Below are positions 10,101 through 18,205 of a DNA stretch of 53,245 bases, piece by piece (the first letter of the stretch is position 1; each line of letters opens with the position of its first letter). The notes under the pieces are model-generated. The model worked only from the letters and a program-made list of their open reading frames with translations. It was not told where the DNA came from and did no database searches. Both the position numbers and the translations under genes were made by a program. This DNA is from CAIZGX01 sp964511555 (GTDB lineage: Bacteria; Bacteroidota; Bacteroidia; Flavobacteriales_D; Sanyastnellaceae): positions 1 through 53,245 of the forward strand of contig CAZEFR010000011.1 of NCBI GenBank assembly GCA_964511555.1. Direction: 5' to 3'.

Positions 10101-11511
10101 TCTTGCCAATGTATTTTGAAGGTGTACTTACTTTCTCTCCGTCCTTCACGCAAAGCAAAGCGTCTTGCGCTTCGGCGTCACTTTTTTCAGTGTAGAAGGT
10201 GTTGTTCGCAGCGAAGTATTTAACGTTGTGCTTTTCGCAAAACCGAACGAGCGTTCGGTTCACCACTTGCTCTTCTTCCAGGCCGTGGTTATTCAATTCA
10301 GCATAAAAATCTTCACCGAATTGTTCCTTCCAGAAGACAAAAAGTTCTTCCGCTTTTTCTTCGCCAATATTCAAAATGGTAGAAGGAATTTCACCCCAAA
10401 GTGAACCGGTGCAAAGGATAAGTCCTTCTTTGTATTCAAGCAAAAGATCACGGCTAATGCGCGGTACGTAGTAAAATCCTTCCGTGTAAGCAATGGAAGA
10501 AAGCTTGGAAAGATTCTGATAGCCTTTGAAGTTTTTCGCGAGTAATACAACCGGATAACCGTCGTCTTTAGCAGAGCGATCGGTGTGATTCCGACACATG
10601 TTTAATTCAGCACCAACAATGGGTTTGATTCCCTTCTTGTGCGCAGCACTCACGAAGTGGAACGCGCCCATCATGTTTCCAGCGTCTGTAACTGCAACAG
10701 CGGGAGATCCCATAGCGATTGATTTTTTAATCAATGCGTCAATGGTCGTTGTACTTTGAAGAATACTGTATTGCGAGTGAACGTGGAGGTGAACAAACTT
10801 TTGATTTTCATCAACTTCAACGGTCTGTGCAGTTTGTTCGGGAACCAGTTCGCTTGATTTTTCCGATTTGAAATTGCTGTCTTGAAGAACAGGTGCTTCA
10901 TAAACAATTTCGTCTTTAGTTATTCCAGCAGAGGCAGGAATAACGCCAATACGAATAAGTTCGAAGAAACATTTTCCGGTAGCAGCAACATCGTAAGCCG
11001 CGTCGTGAGCCTCTTCGAATTTTACTTGAAATAATTTTTCATGAAGTTCGGTAAGTGTTGGCCACTTGAACTTTCCGCCACGTCCGCCCGGAATAGCGCA
11101 GAAGTCTGTTCCGAACTCTTTGGTGTCCATGCTCGAGATTTGCTCAAGCACGTTCGTTCTTCCTTCACGTAAAAATTCACATCCAACGATGTTGATGTCG
11201 AATTCAATGTTATGTCCGGCTACAAATTGCGTTTGAGCCAGTGCCGCTTCAAATTGGTCTAAACATTCATTCAGCGGAATACCTTCTTTCGTGGCGCGTT
11301 CCGTTGATATGCCGTGAATTTTTTCCGATGAATAAGGAATGGAAAATCCATTCGGCTGAACAATAATGCTTCCTTGCGAAATCAGGTTTCCGCGCTCACC
11401 GTGCAGCTGCCAAGCCAATTGAACAAGCCTAGGCCAATTGTTAAAATCGGTCAGTGGCGCATTGTAGTTCTGTGGAAGGCCGGTGGTTTCGGTGTCGAAA
11501 ATTAAATACAT
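7147..11511 (-). CDS. dnaE: DNA polymerase III alpha subunit with fused N-terminal exonuclease
   Basis: The replicative polymerase, 1454 residues. Residues 1 to about 190 form a DnaQ-type 3'-5' exonuclease with DTET (Asp6, Glu8), GHNIEFD and HDAAYD motifs. A PHP domain starts near residue 240 (HLHVHSQYS). The polymerase core follows, with the catalytic aspartates in PDMDIDFED near residue 685, then helix-hairpin-helix and OB-fold regions (AFAGIVKNVQHRM). E. coli carries the exonuclease on a separate protein (DnaQ); the fusion is known in Flavobacteriia. A TAATTTTA element about 24 bases upstream may be the promoter. The exonuclease motifs look intact, so proofreading in cis is expected. Confidence 0.96.
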   Translation of the reverse strand: MYLIFDTETTGLPQNYNAPLTDFNNWPRLVQLAWQLHGERGNLISQGSIIVQPNGFSIPYSSEKIHGISTERATKEGIPLNECLDQFEAALAQTQFVAGHNIEFDINIVGCEFLREGRTNVLEQISSMDTKEFGTDFCAIPGGRGGKFKWPTLTELHEKLFQVKFEEAHDAAYDVAATGKCFFELIRIGVIPASAGITKDEIVYEAPVLQDSNFKSEKSSELVPEQTAQTVEVDENQKFVHLHVHSQYSILQSTTTIDALIKKSIAMGSPAVAVTDAGNMMGAFHFVSAAHKKGIKPIVGAELNMCRNHTDRSAKDDGYPVVLLAKNFKGYQNLSKLSSIAYTEGFYYVPRISRDLLLEYKEGLILCTGSLWGEIPSTILNIGEEKAEELFVFWKEQFGEDFYAELNNHGLEEEQVVNRTLVRFCEKHNVKYFAANNTFYTEKSDAEAQDALLCVKDGEKVSTPSKYIGKKGREFRFGFPNNEFYLKDVQEMAQAFSAYPGALETTLEIADKCDGYKLDREILLPKFDIAESFITDFQTEIKASHDRLIAQRIEKWNADGYDEERIAQEKEKLKTIAEQSAYLEHLTFEGAKYRYGDFDESIRERLHFELSVIEKAGYPGYLLIVEDFCREARSMDVSVGPGRGSAAGSAVAYCLRITDVDPIKYDLLFERFLNPDRVSMPDMDIDFEDEGREKVIEYVRNKYSRNAVAQIITYGTMAAKSAVKDAARVFDLSIGESEQLTKLIPDRASLSDIFNKEEKQLKDDFSSEEFERMQRMRAIAASTTPEGKVLRMAKILEGSIRNTGTHACGVIITPTDITNFVPVSTVKDSDMWCTQFDNSVVEKAGLLKMDFLGLKTLSIIKNALKLIKLSHNIDIDIDNIPIDDEKTYELFQRGETVAIFQYESEGMRKHMRDLKPTVFADLIAMNALYRPGPMEYIPQFIRRKHGLEKIEYDLPEMEDNLKETYGITVYQEQVMLLSQRLANFTKGQADVLRKAMGKKLIEELNKMKSLFMEGAIANGHPADKLEKIWADWEKFASYAFNKSHSTCYAWIAYQTAYLKAHYPAEFMAATLSNSMSDIKGVTFFMEECKRMRIPVLSPDVNESLSLFSVNKEGAIRFGLAAVKAVGENAVESMIRERETKPFETVFDFLERVDDKAANKRVLESLAMCGAFDRFGITRSAYFGTDNKGEGFIDTLVKYARAARDGKNSSQASLFGEDSGVQIQPPAIPKVEPWDALTELSKEKELVGMFISGHPLDDFALEIEAFCHSNAMEALENPEDNNGREIAFAGIVKNVQHRMSQQGNPYGSFTLENGEGSHDFRLFRKDYMNFKAYMQDNFFLYVRGRFQKRRYGQNTEEKTEFQIAEITLLAEVKEKLGRYLTIGIDSEFLTEQSIQKLDHLLVKNSGHAQLRIELKNGEDRVTLPSSERNKIAVTKEIQSELEAIPGVYSIALSSR

Positions 11512-11560
11512 GGAAGTTGTTCAGATAGGAGCATAAAATTACTACCTCCCTTTCGAATAA

Positions 11561-12928
11561 TTAGACATTGTGGAAATCTTTCCGATGTCTTTTTTTGAAC
11601 CAACTTGAATTTCGAAACACCATCAAAGAAAAGAGCCCTAGACCGAGGAAATAAACATAGTCTGAGGTCCAGATAATGGCAACGTCTGCGTTTGTATAGA
11701 ACGCCACATAATAGGCGTATGTAAGATAAAGCACGGTGGTGGCTAGCTCAATAAAAAATCCTTGTATCGTCATTCCCGCTCCTTCTACGGCTGCTAACAA
11801 GATGCTGGTAAAAGCGAATATTGAAATAGCGGGAAGTACTACATACATGCTTTTGACTGTTAATCGGGTCGTTTCAGCATTGGCGTTAAAGACATGCGCA
11901 ATGCTTTCCGGATAGAGCCAAAGGCCGTGCGTTAGAATTAAGATAAAACTGAAGTTTAGGAGCGCCAGTCTTTTAATCACATTGAAAATTTCGCCGCTTC
12001 GCTTTTCAGCCAAAAGTCCGGATACATACGTTTTCGTTGTGCTCGAGAATCCCATGACGCTAACCCAGGCTAGCATGTACATGTTTCGAACAATAAATGC
12101 ACTTTGAAAAGAGTTTTCACCTTTCTTTTCAATGAAGGCGAAGAAGATGATCCAGATGCTCAATGCCACAAGCATTTGAAGCATAATTGGAACGCCTAAC
12201 CGAAGAATTTCTTTGGTGTAATGGAAAGGGACGCGGTATAAATTTCGAAACAAGCGAACCTCTTTGTACTTCGCATGTAAGAGTGTGTATACGAAAAGAA
12301 CAAGTGCTGCAGCGCCTTCACCCATGTTAGTCGCTATAGCAGCGCCTCTAACTTCCAGCCGAGGGAAATTCATATTTCCAAAAATGAAAAGGTAGTCGAA
12401 GACAATAGTGAATATCGCTACTGTAACAGTCGAGTAGATCATGCTTCGCGTCAGCGCTATTCCAGACCAAAAAGATTGAAGCACTTGTATGAACGTGAAG
12501 AATATGAATCCGTATGCACGTGTTTCCGCAAACGTTTTCATGTAGTTGCGCGTTTCTTCATCTTCAATACTTCGATCTAAAAATGTTGGGATGAAAAATG
12601 CTAAAACAATAAACTGAATCAAGACGATGAATGCGCCAATGAACAGTGCGTTTGCAAATACTGTTGGAATTTCTTCGCTTCTTCCTTCGCCGCGTTTGCG
12701 CGCAATTAATATTTGTGAAGCGTTCGCCAATCCTGCAGAAAGCATGGAAAGTGCAATGTAGATGAGTCCAACGAAACTCACAGCGCTCATTGCTTTTCCG
12801 TTCAGTTGCGCTACGAAAAAATTATCAACGAGCACGACAATAAATTGCACGAATGCACCCATGCACAAAGGAAGAGCCATTTGTAAAAGGGCTCTGTTGT
12901 TTGTGCTTAGTGCAATTTTTTCAGACAT
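11561..12928 (-). CDS. MATE-family efflux transporter
   Basis: About twelve hydrophobic helices in two repeats of six, with the typical N-terminal motif ALPLCMGAFVQFIVVLVDNFFV and later helix NASQILIARKRGEGR. MATE (NorM/DinF-like) proteins export organic cations or drugs using Na+ or H+ gradients; the substrate here cannot be told. The ATG at 12928 was chosen because it gives an 8-base overlap with the upstream methyltransferase stop. A longer frame from 12994 would overlap that gene by 74 bases. The MSEKIALSTNN start precedes the first helix naturally. Confidence 0.9.
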   Translation of the reverse strand: MSEKIALSTNNRALLQMALPLCMGAFVQFIVVLVDNFFVAQLNGKAMSAVSFVGLIYIALSMLSAGLANASQILIARKRGEGRSEEIPTVFANALFIGAFIVLIQFIVLAFFIPTFLDRSIEDEETRNYMKTFAETRAYGFIFFTFIQVLQSFWSGIALTRSMIYSTVTVAIFTIVFDYLFIFGNMNFPRLEVRGAAIATNMGEGAAALVLFVYTLLHAKYKEVRLFRNLYRVPFHYTKEILRLGVPIMLQMLVALSIWIIFFAFIEKKGENSFQSAFIVRNMYMLAWVSVMGFSSTTKTYVSGLLAEKRSGEIFNVIKRLALLNFSFILILTHGLWLYPESIAHVFNANAETTRLTVKSMYVVLPAISIFAFTSILLAAVEGAGMTIQGFFIELATTVLYLTYAYYVAFYTNADVAIIWTSDYVYFLGLGLFSLMVFRNSSWFKKRHRKDFHNV

Positions 12929-13592
12929 GTTTTTTATTGTTCCATTCGGCTTCAATGTGCTTCCACCAATGAATGGTGTGACGCGCCCATTCAAGTTTTA
13001 GCTCTAATTTTTCATCGTCGCTTAGTTGCCAATCAAGAGAACTGTTGCGCAAGTTAGTGGTTAAATGCTGCAACGCAATGCTGGTAGCGGCAGAGACGTT
13101 AAGGCTTTCGGTAAAGCCTTGCATGGGAATGTGCACGAGTACATCGGCCTGTTCAACCATGTAGTCACTAGCACCTGAAAGTTCTGTTCCCATGACCAAT
13201 GCGGTTTTTTGTGAAAGATCTAATTCAGAGAGAGGAATGGAATTTCCATGAAGGTGAGTAACCGCTATACGATAACCTTTGTTTTTCAAATCACGAACAC
13301 ATTCTTCACTGTTGCTTCGTGTAGAGTTGTATCGGTGAAGGGTAAGCCATTTTCCTGCTCCTTTCGAAATACGTTGAAGATGTTGAAATGGATTGGTATT
13401 CTCAATCAAATATCCGTCTTGAATGCCGAACGATTCCATGCTTCGAAGAATAGCGCTGGTGTTATGCGATTGATAGAGATCTTCGAGTACAACAGTTATG
13501 TATCTCGTGCGCAAATTCACGACCTCGTCGAAACGCTGTTGTTTGAAGGGCGTTAGCACTTCACAGAATAGATCGTACAATTCTTGGCTCAT
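12921..13592 (-). CDS. TrmH-family tRNA/rRNA 2'-O-methyltransferase
   Basis: A SPOUT-fold methyltransferase of about 223 residues. The three family motifs are visible: QSHNTSAILRSMESFGI (motif 1), ALVMGTELSGASDYMVEQAD (motif 2) and IPMQGFTESLNVSAATSIAL (motif 3, SAM-binding knot). The closest named relative by pattern is TrmH, which methylates G18 of tRNA, but rRNA targets cannot be excluded. The ATG at 13592 was chosen over a TTG at 13601, because the TTG lies inside the TATTTTTG promoter element. It is followed with overlap by the MATE gene. Confidence 0.85.
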   Translation of the reverse strand: MSQELYDLFCEVLTPFKQQRFDEVVNLRTRYITVVLEDLYQSHNTSAILRSMESFGIQDGYLIENTNPFQHLQRISKGAGKWLTLHRYNSTRSNSEECVRDLKNKGYRIAVTHLHGNSIPLSELDLSQKTALVMGTELSGASDYMVEQADVLVHIPMQGFTESLNVSAATSIALQHLTTNLRNSSLDWQLSDDEKLELKLEWARHTIHWWKHIEAEWNNKKHV

Positions 13593-13598
13593 GGCGTG

Positions 13599-13606
13599 CA
13601 AAAATA
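13599..13606 (-). promoter_or_regulatory. -7 promoter element for trmH-like gene, inside HU terminator tail
   Basis: On the minus strand TATTTTTG lies 6 bases before the ATG at 13592. Its T run is the same T run that follows the HU terminator hairpin, so terminator and promoter share bases. Confidence 0.5.
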
Positions 13607-13610
13607 AAAA

Positions 13611-13628
13611 GGGCTGCCGAAGCAGCCC
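13611..13628 (-). terminator. Intrinsic terminator of HU gene
   Basis: On the minus strand a 7-bp GGGCTGC/GCAGCCC stem with a TTCG tetraloop is followed by TTTTTATTTTT. It lies about 25 bases after the HU stop codon. Confidence 0.9.
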
Positions 13629-13652
13629 TCTTGTTTTTTTCGTTACCGAAAA

Positions 13653-13925
13653 TTACTTCACTTTAGAAGATAACTCAGTACCAGCTTTGAACTTAACTAC
13701 TTTCTTAGCTTTGATAGTGATTTCTTTACCAGTTTGTGGGTTACGTCCTTTACGAGCCGCACGCTTTGAAGTAGAGAAAGAACCGAATCCAACTAGGGAA
13801 ATGCGGTCGTCTTTTTTCAATGCTTTTGTAGTCACTTCGATGAATGCATCTAATGCACGCTTCGAATCAGCTTTGGTAAGCTTCGATGAAGCTGCGATAG
13901 CTTCGATCAATTCTGCTTTGTTCAT
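13653..13925 (-). CDS. HU-family DNA-binding protein
   Basis: A 90-residue nucleoid protein of the HU/IHF fold that bends and coats DNA as a dimer. Recognisable parts are the helical N-terminus MNKAELIEAIAASSKLTKADSKRAL, the LVGFGSFSTSKRAARKGRNPQTG hinge leading into the DNA-binding arm, and the C-terminal KVVKFKAGTEL. The ATG at 13925 was chosen because it gives the normal HU length; a longer frame from 14006 would add 27 unrelated residues that include the promoter region. Its own promoter and a strong terminator make it a single-gene unit, fitting high expression. Confidence 0.96.
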   Translation of the reverse strand: MNKAELIEAIAASSKLTKADSKRALDAFIEVTTKALKKDDRISLVGFGSFSTSKRAARKGRNPQTGKEITIKAKKVVKFKAGTELSSKVK

Positions 13926-13966
13926 TTTGTTTTGTTTTTTGTTAATTAAACATTTGTTTGTTATTT

Positions 13967-13974
13967 CAAATGTA
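13967..13974 (-). promoter_or_regulatory. HU promoter (-7 element with matching -33 TTG)
   Basis: On the minus strand TACATTTG lies 41 bases before the HU ATG. A TTG at 13996-13998 is separated from it by 21 bases, within the usual -33/-7 spacing of Bacteroidota promoters. The 5' leader is A/T-rich. Confidence 0.6.
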
Positions 13975-14109
13975 AAAGAAGCATCTTCTAATTCGCAAGT
14001 AAACACTGAGAATTTTTGTCATTTTGTTGAAAAAAGCGCGTAGTTGTTCATAACCATGAGGTTTTTGTTCTGAAACGCCTTGATTTACTAGCTTTCAGCG
14101 CATGAAAAT

Positions 14110-14125
14110 GCCCGCCGAAGCGGGC
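14110..14125 (-). terminator. Terminator after the amino-acid permease
   Basis: A 6-bp GCCCGC/GCGGGC stem has loop TTCG on the minus strand, followed by ATTTT; on the plus strand the tail is TTTTT. It lies 22 bases after the permease stop. It may work in both directions, but no plus-strand gene ends nearby. Confidence 0.8.
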
Positions 14126-14147
14126 TTTTTAAAGTTGTTATTTTGAA

Positions 14148-15464
14148 TTAACTTGATTTCTTCTTTCCGTATATATAGTAAACAAGAGCACCTACTGGAA
14201 TAACCATAAGTCCGAAGTAGGCGGCCGGATCATCGCTTAGCGCATTTTTTACAATAAACCAAGCCACCACGGCAATGAATAATATTGGTAAAATGGGGTA
14301 GAGAGGTGATTTGAAAATACCATCTGTTTGTCCCATTTTTTTTACTCTGAAAACAAAGATTCCCGAGCAGGCCATCGCGAGGAAGAACCATTCCGTAATA
14401 GTAACATAAGTGTATAAAGCTTCGAATTTCCCCCAAACGAAAATGAGTACAATGGCCCAAGCCGATTGCAATAAAATTGCGTTAACTGGAACGCCGAATT
14501 TAGGATGCGATTTTCCGAATGCTTCGAAGAATAAACCTTCGTTCGACATTTGCTGCACTATTCGTGGAGTGGCAAGGACATAAAGTCCAGCGCAACCAAA
14601 TACTGAAAGTGCTATAAGAATAGAAACAGCAAGTGAACCGCCGGGTATAATTTTTTCCATTGCGTCTGCTGCCAGCGTTTTGCTGTTTTGTATTTCTTCG
14701 ATACTTAGTACGTTCATGTAGCCTATGCTTACAAGCACGTATGAAAGGGTCACAACCAATGTCCCTAGGATAAGGGCCAAGGGTACATTGCGTTTAGGAT
14801 TTTCAGCTTCATTCGTTACGAAGCTCGCATAGTGCCACCCTGTGTATGACCACAACACTCCAACAAATGCTTTCGCCCAACCAAAACCTTGTGCTTTTTC
14901 ATTTGTGAAAATTTCTGAAACAGAAATGCTATTGTCGAAAATATTATTCGTCCCTAAAAAGAGAAGAAGAATAAGCAATCCATAAATACCAATAATTTTC
15001 AAAACAGTAGACACGTTTGCAAACCATTTCGAACTGTCGAGGCTGAACATGTTGAATAACGTGAGAATGACTATGGATGCAGCTGCCACAACTGGTATTA
15101 GGCTGTCTGAGAATCCAACAATTCTTTGCGAGTAATCTGCGAAGACAACAATAAGCGCTGCAATGGTTCCGGAAGAGACTACGGTTAGCAAGCACCAACC
15201 GTATAAAAACGCCGGTAATGGTCCGAAGGCTTCTTTCAGATAAGTGTATATGCCTCCGCCTTTTGGAAATCTTCCGCCCATTTCAGCATACACCAATGCG
15301 CCAATCATAGAAACTACGCCACCAGCGATCCAAAGAATGGTCATCCACATTGGATCAGGCACAGCTTGGGCAATGCTCGTAGGTGTTTTGAAAATTCCAG
15401 AACCAATGGTGCTTCCAATGGCAATCATGGTTAATGCGAAAAGCGAGAGTCCTTTTTTATTCAT
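14148..15464 (-). CDS. APC-family amino-acid permease
   Basis: An inner-membrane transporter of 438 residues with about twelve helices. The N-terminal signature LTMIAIGSTIGSGIFKTP contains the GxGIF-type glycine-rich break in helix 1 that binds substrate in the APC superfamily. The helix-6 region SYTGWHYASFVTNEAENPKRNVP is typical of LAT-type members. The substrate cannot be read from sequence. It is transcribed alone from a TATATTTG element, divergent from the DUF6913/dapA operon, and ends at a hairpin terminator. Confidence 0.9.
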   Translation of the reverse strand: MNKKGLSLFALTMIAIGSTIGSGIFKTPTSIAQAVPDPMWMTILWIAGGVVSMIGALVYAEMGGRFPKGGGIYTYLKEAFGPLPAFLYGWCLLTVVSSGTIAALIVVFADYSQRIVGFSDSLIPVVAAASIVILTLFNMFSLDSSKWFANVSTVLKIIGIYGLLILLLFLGTNNIFDNSISVSEIFTNEKAQGFGWAKAFVGVLWSYTGWHYASFVTNEAENPKRNVPLALILGTLVVTLSYVLVSIGYMNVLSIEEIQNSKTLAADAMEKIIPGGSLAVSILIALSVFGCAGLYVLATPRIVQQMSNEGLFFEAFGKSHPKFGVPVNAILLQSAWAIVLIFVWGKFEALYTYVTITEWFFLAMACSGIFVFRVKKMGQTDGIFKSPLYPILPILFIAVVAWFIVKNALSDDPAAYFGLMVIPVGALVYYIYGKKKSS

Positions 15465-15483
15465 AGTCTAACAAGAGAAGTTC

Positions 15484-15491
15484 CAAATATA
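15484..15491 (-). promoter_or_regulatory. -7 promoter element for the permease
   Basis: On the minus strand TATATTTG lies 19 bases before the ATG at 15464. Together with the element at 15536 it makes a compact divergent promoter region. Confidence 0.5.
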
Positions 15492-15535
15492 TTTCGCTTT
15501 TGAGCAATGGCGTTAGAAATATAGAAAAGTGTTCG

Positions 15536-15543
15536 TAAATTTG
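15536..15543 (+). promoter_or_regulatory. -7 promoter element for DUF6913/dapA operon
   Basis: TAAATTTG ends 5 bases before the ATG at 15549, predicting a leaderless transcript. Confidence 0.55.
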
Positions 15544-15548
15544 TCAGA

Positions 15549-16103
15549 ATGAAGTTCGTAGAGAAAATAAAGTTGTCTGCAGGCAGAAGAGCTCTTGGTA
15601 AATTAGTTGAACCCAATCGAAACAGAATGGGTTCCAATTTTCATGACGCTCAGGCCGTTGGTATTCTATACGCAGATAGCGATGAACGCACTTTCAACAA
15701 AATCAAGGCATTCGCAAAGTACCTCAAAGATAAATTTGGTATTCGTCATATTAAATGTGTTGGATTCGTCAATGAAACCAGCAAGAATCTCCCGATTTGG
15801 CAATCACAAAAGTTAGAGTTTGAGTACTTTACAAAAGATGATTTGAATTGGTATTTGCGTCCAGTTCAGAACGTTTCGAAGTTTATTAAAGAAGATTTTG
15901 ACATTTTAATAGACCTTACTCACGGTGATCATATACCGTTGAACTTTATTTTCAAAGAGAGCAAGGCAAGAATGAAAGTAGGTTTACGAGATTCTTTGTC
16001 GGCGCGTCAGTGCGATTTAATGATTGATCTAGGCGACAATCCAACAATGGAGAAGTATCTGCAAAATTTGGATGTCTATTTAAGCAATCCACAAATAAAA
16101 TAA
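15549..16103 (+). CDS. DUF6913 family protein
   Basis: A 184-residue cytoplasmic protein, with no signal peptide or membrane helix. Segments such as AVGILYADSDERTFNKIKAFAKYL and FDILIDLTHGDHIPLNFIFKESKARMKVG match the DUF6913 family found upstream of dapA in Bacteroidota. No biochemical role is known to me. It ends 2 bases before dapA, so the two are almost certainly cotranscribed, which hints at a link to lysine/cell-wall metabolism; that link is inference only. Confidence 0.75.
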   Translation: MKFVEKIKLSAGRRALGKLVEPNRNRMGSNFHDAQAVGILYADSDERTFNKIKAFAKYLKDKFGIRHIKCVGFVNETSKNLPIWQSQKLEFEYFTKDDLNWYLRPVQNVSKFIKEDFDILIDLTHGDHIPLNFIFKESKARMKVGLRDSLSARQCDLMIDLGDNPTMEKYLQNLDVYLSNPQIK

Positions 16104-16105
16104 CA

Positions 16106-16996
16106 ATGAGAGAGAAGTTGAAAGGACTGGGTGTGGCAATGGTTACACCTTTTCGTAAAGATGGTTCAGTGGATTTCGCTGGACTTAAGAAATTAACTGC
16201 GCATTTAATTGAAGGTGGAGCCGATTATTTGGTGGTTCAAGGAACAACAGGAGAGTCTGTTACATTAACGAAAGAAGAGAAGCAAGAAGTTTTAGATGCC
16301 GTTCTTGAGGCAAATAATAGCACAAAGCCAGTCGTTTTAGGTTTAGGTGGAAACAACACCTATGAATTGGTTCAGCAATTGAGTCGATTAGACACCGATG
16401 GAATTGACGCGATTTTATCTGTTACACCCTATTACAACAAGCCGACTCAAAACGGATTGGTTGAGCATTACAAGGCGTTAAGTGAAGCAAGTAAAGTCCC
16501 TATTGTGTTGTACAATGTTCCTGGAAGAACAGCAGTAAATATGTTACCCGATACAGTCGCTCGCATTGCGTTTGAATGCAAGAACATCATTGGTATCAAA
16601 GAAGCGAGTGGAAGCGTTGAGCAGATCATGAATGTTATCAATGTTACTCCGAAAGAGTTCATGGTTATCAGCGGCGACGATGCGTTGACATTACCGCTTT
16701 TATCTGCCGGATGTGATGGAGTTATCTCAGTTGTTGGAAATGCTTTTCCGAAAGAATTTTCTCAAATGATCAATGCTGCATTGAACAACAATTACGAAGA
16801 GGCGAGAGCCATTCATTACAAACTTTTAGATTTGATTCATTTGTTATTTGCGGAAGGGAATCCGGCGGGTATCAAAGAAGTTTTGGCTCATCTAGACATT
16901 TGCGAGAACTACTTGCGTCTGCCGCTTGTTCCTGTTTCGGAAAAGTTGAGTGATAAGATTCGGAAGTACTTGGTCGAAGAAGATTTTCTTGGTTAA
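16106..16996 (+). CDS. dapA: 4-hydroxy-tetrahydrodipicolinate synthase DapA
   Basis: The first enzyme of the diaminopimelate branch: it condenses pyruvate with aspartate semialdehyde. The Schiff-base lysine is Lys165 in GIKEASG. The catalytic tyrosine is Tyr136 in LYNVPGRT, and the TTGES loop is at 47-51. Length 296 is normal for the TIM-barrel family. It follows DUF6913 by 2 bases and its stop overlaps the convergent smpB stop by 4 bases. dapF of the same pathway is in the window at 144. Confidence 0.97.
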   Translation: MREKLKGLGVAMVTPFRKDGSVDFAGLKKLTAHLIEGGADYLVVQGTTGESVTLTKEEKQEVLDAVLEANNSTKPVVLGLGGNNTYELVQQLSRLDTDGIDAILSVTPYYNKPTQNGLVEHYKALSEASKVPIVLYNVPGRTAVNMLPDTVARIAFECKNIIGIKEASGSVEQIMNVINVTPKEFMVISGDDALTLPLLSAGCDGVISVVGNAFPKEFSQMINAALNNNYEEARAIHYKLLDLIHLLFAEGNPAGIKEVLAHLDICENYLRLPLVPVSEKLSDKIRKYLVEEDFLG

Positions 16997-17436
16997 CGCA
17001 ACTTAGCTCTATCCGCTTCGCGTTTTAGGTCTTTGTCTTTAACGTCAGCACGTTTGTCTCCAACGTTTTTACCTTTCGCTAAAGCGATATCCAATTTAGC
17101 CCAACCTTTTTCTGAAATGAATAAACGCATGGGGATTATGGTCATACCCGTGTCTTTCAACTTGCGCTTCAATCTGTCTATTTCTGTTTGTTGAAGAAGG
17201 AGCGTCTTAACACGTCGTTCTTCGTGTTGCGCGTATCCCGCATTGCCGTAATGCGCAATGTTCATGTTCAGAATAATCAGTGAATTTCCATTCAACTTAC
17301 AATAGGCCTCAGCAATGTTTGCTTTACCTGCGCGAATGCTTTTGATTTCACTTCCCGTTAAAACAATACCAGCAGTGAACTCTTCCAAAATGAAATATTG
17401 AAAGAGCGCTTTTTTATTTTTGATTTCCACTGCCAT
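16993..17436 (-). CDS. smpB: SsrA-binding protein SmpB
   Basis: Binds tmRNA and delivers it to stalled ribosomes for trans-translation. The family motifs are visible: the N-terminal NKKALFQYFILEEFTAGIVL, GSEIKSIRAGKANI, and the basic C-terminal tail KGKNVGDKRADVKDKDLKREADR that reaches into the decoding centre. Length 147 is normal. A TAAATTCG element ends 4 bases before the ATG, so the mRNA is likely leaderless. It converges with dapA. Confidence 0.97.
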   Translation of the reverse strand: MAVEIKNKKALFQYFILEEFTAGIVLTGSEIKSIRAGKANIAEAYCKLNGNSLIILNMNIAHYGNAGYAQHEERRVKTLLLQQTEIDRLKRKLKDTGMTIIPMRLFISEKGWAKLDIALAKGKNVGDKRADVKDKDLKREADRAKLR

Positions 17437-17440
17437 GCCG

Positions 17441-17448
17441 CGAATTTA
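17441..17448 (-). promoter_or_regulatory. Near-consensus -7 element for smpB
   Basis: On the minus strand TAAATTCG (one mismatch to TAnnTTTG) ends 4 bases before the smpB ATG. Confidence 0.4.
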
Positions 17449-17479
17449 CAACGGAATGCGAGGAAAGAGATTGAACGGC

Positions 17480-18187
17480 TTATTTATCGGAAAGAAATTT
17501 TGCGATGGCGCGAACTTCTTCGCCATTTGCGCGAAGGTATTCCTTCGGCATAACCCCCAATTCGCCTGCATGGACAATCTCAGAAGCGCTGGTGTGATAG
17601 CTTAAAAAACATTCGTCATAAACTTGCGCAATGTTCGAACTGCGAAGTCCTGAACCCGGCATAATCTCCATGGTTTTCGCCAGTGAAGCGTAGCGTTTTA
17701 AATTATCAATTCCTTCAACACACGTCATTTTTTTTCCTGAAGAAAGCAATCGCTTGCATCCAGCACTCTCGAGTTGAGCTATGGCTTCATCGCCATTGGT
17801 GCAAACATCGAATGCGCGTTGAAAAGCCACATCTATGCCATTTGCAGCTTTTACAAATCGCTCCAATGCTCTAAAATCTATTGTTCCATCGGCATTCAAA
17901 GCACCCACCACAACGGCTTTAATTCCTTTATCCTTTGATCGACGAATGTCGTTGCACATTATTTTAATTTCCTCTTCAGAATAAACAAACGATCCTTCAC
18001 GCAAGCGAATGAGTGCAGCTATGTCGCAAGAAGTTCGTTCAACAGCAAATTCAATAAGTGACAATGCTGGAGTTAATCCTCCAACTTGTAAAGCAGAACA
18101 TACTTCAAGACGTGTTGCTCCGTTCTCGTTTGCAATGAGGCAAGACTCTGGATTGGTTGCTATAATTTCCAAATGAATTTTTGACAT
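17480..18187 (-). CDS. cutC: CutC family protein
   Basis: A TIM-barrel protein of 235 residues. Family segments include LEIIATNPESCLIANENGATRLEVCS at the N-terminus, GLTPALSLIEFA, and IDVAFQRAFDVCTNGDEAIAQLESAGCKRLLSSG in the middle. CutC was linked to copper tolerance in E. coli, but its true function is uncertain, so no reaction is claimed. The ATG at 18187 was chosen, because a longer frame from 18223 would overlap the start of the divergent patatin gene. Confidence 0.88.
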   Translation of the reverse strand: MSKIHLEIIATNPESCLIANENGATRLEVCSALQVGGLTPALSLIEFAVERTSCDIAALIRLREGSFVYSEEEIKIMCNDIRRSKDKGIKAVVVGALNADGTIDFRALERFVKAANGIDVAFQRAFDVCTNGDEAIAQLESAGCKRLLSSGKKMTCVEGIDNLKRYASLAKTMEIMPGSGLRSSNIAQVYDECFLSYHTSASEIVHAGELGVMPKEYLRANGEEVRAIAKFLSDK

Positions 18188-18193
18188 TCTATG

Positions 18194-18201
18194 TATTTTT
18201 G
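18194..18201 (+). promoter_or_regulatory. -7 promoter element for the patatin gene
   Basis: TATTTTTG ends 4 bases before the ATG at 18206. It lies between the divergent cutC and patatin starts, which are only 18 bases apart. Confidence 0.5.
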
Positions 18202-18205
18202 AATT

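Noticed and set aside
13498..14043. 181-codon plus-strand frame across the HU and trmH-like genes
   Set aside because: It runs antisense through two recognised genes, their terminator and promoters, and resembles no protein family.
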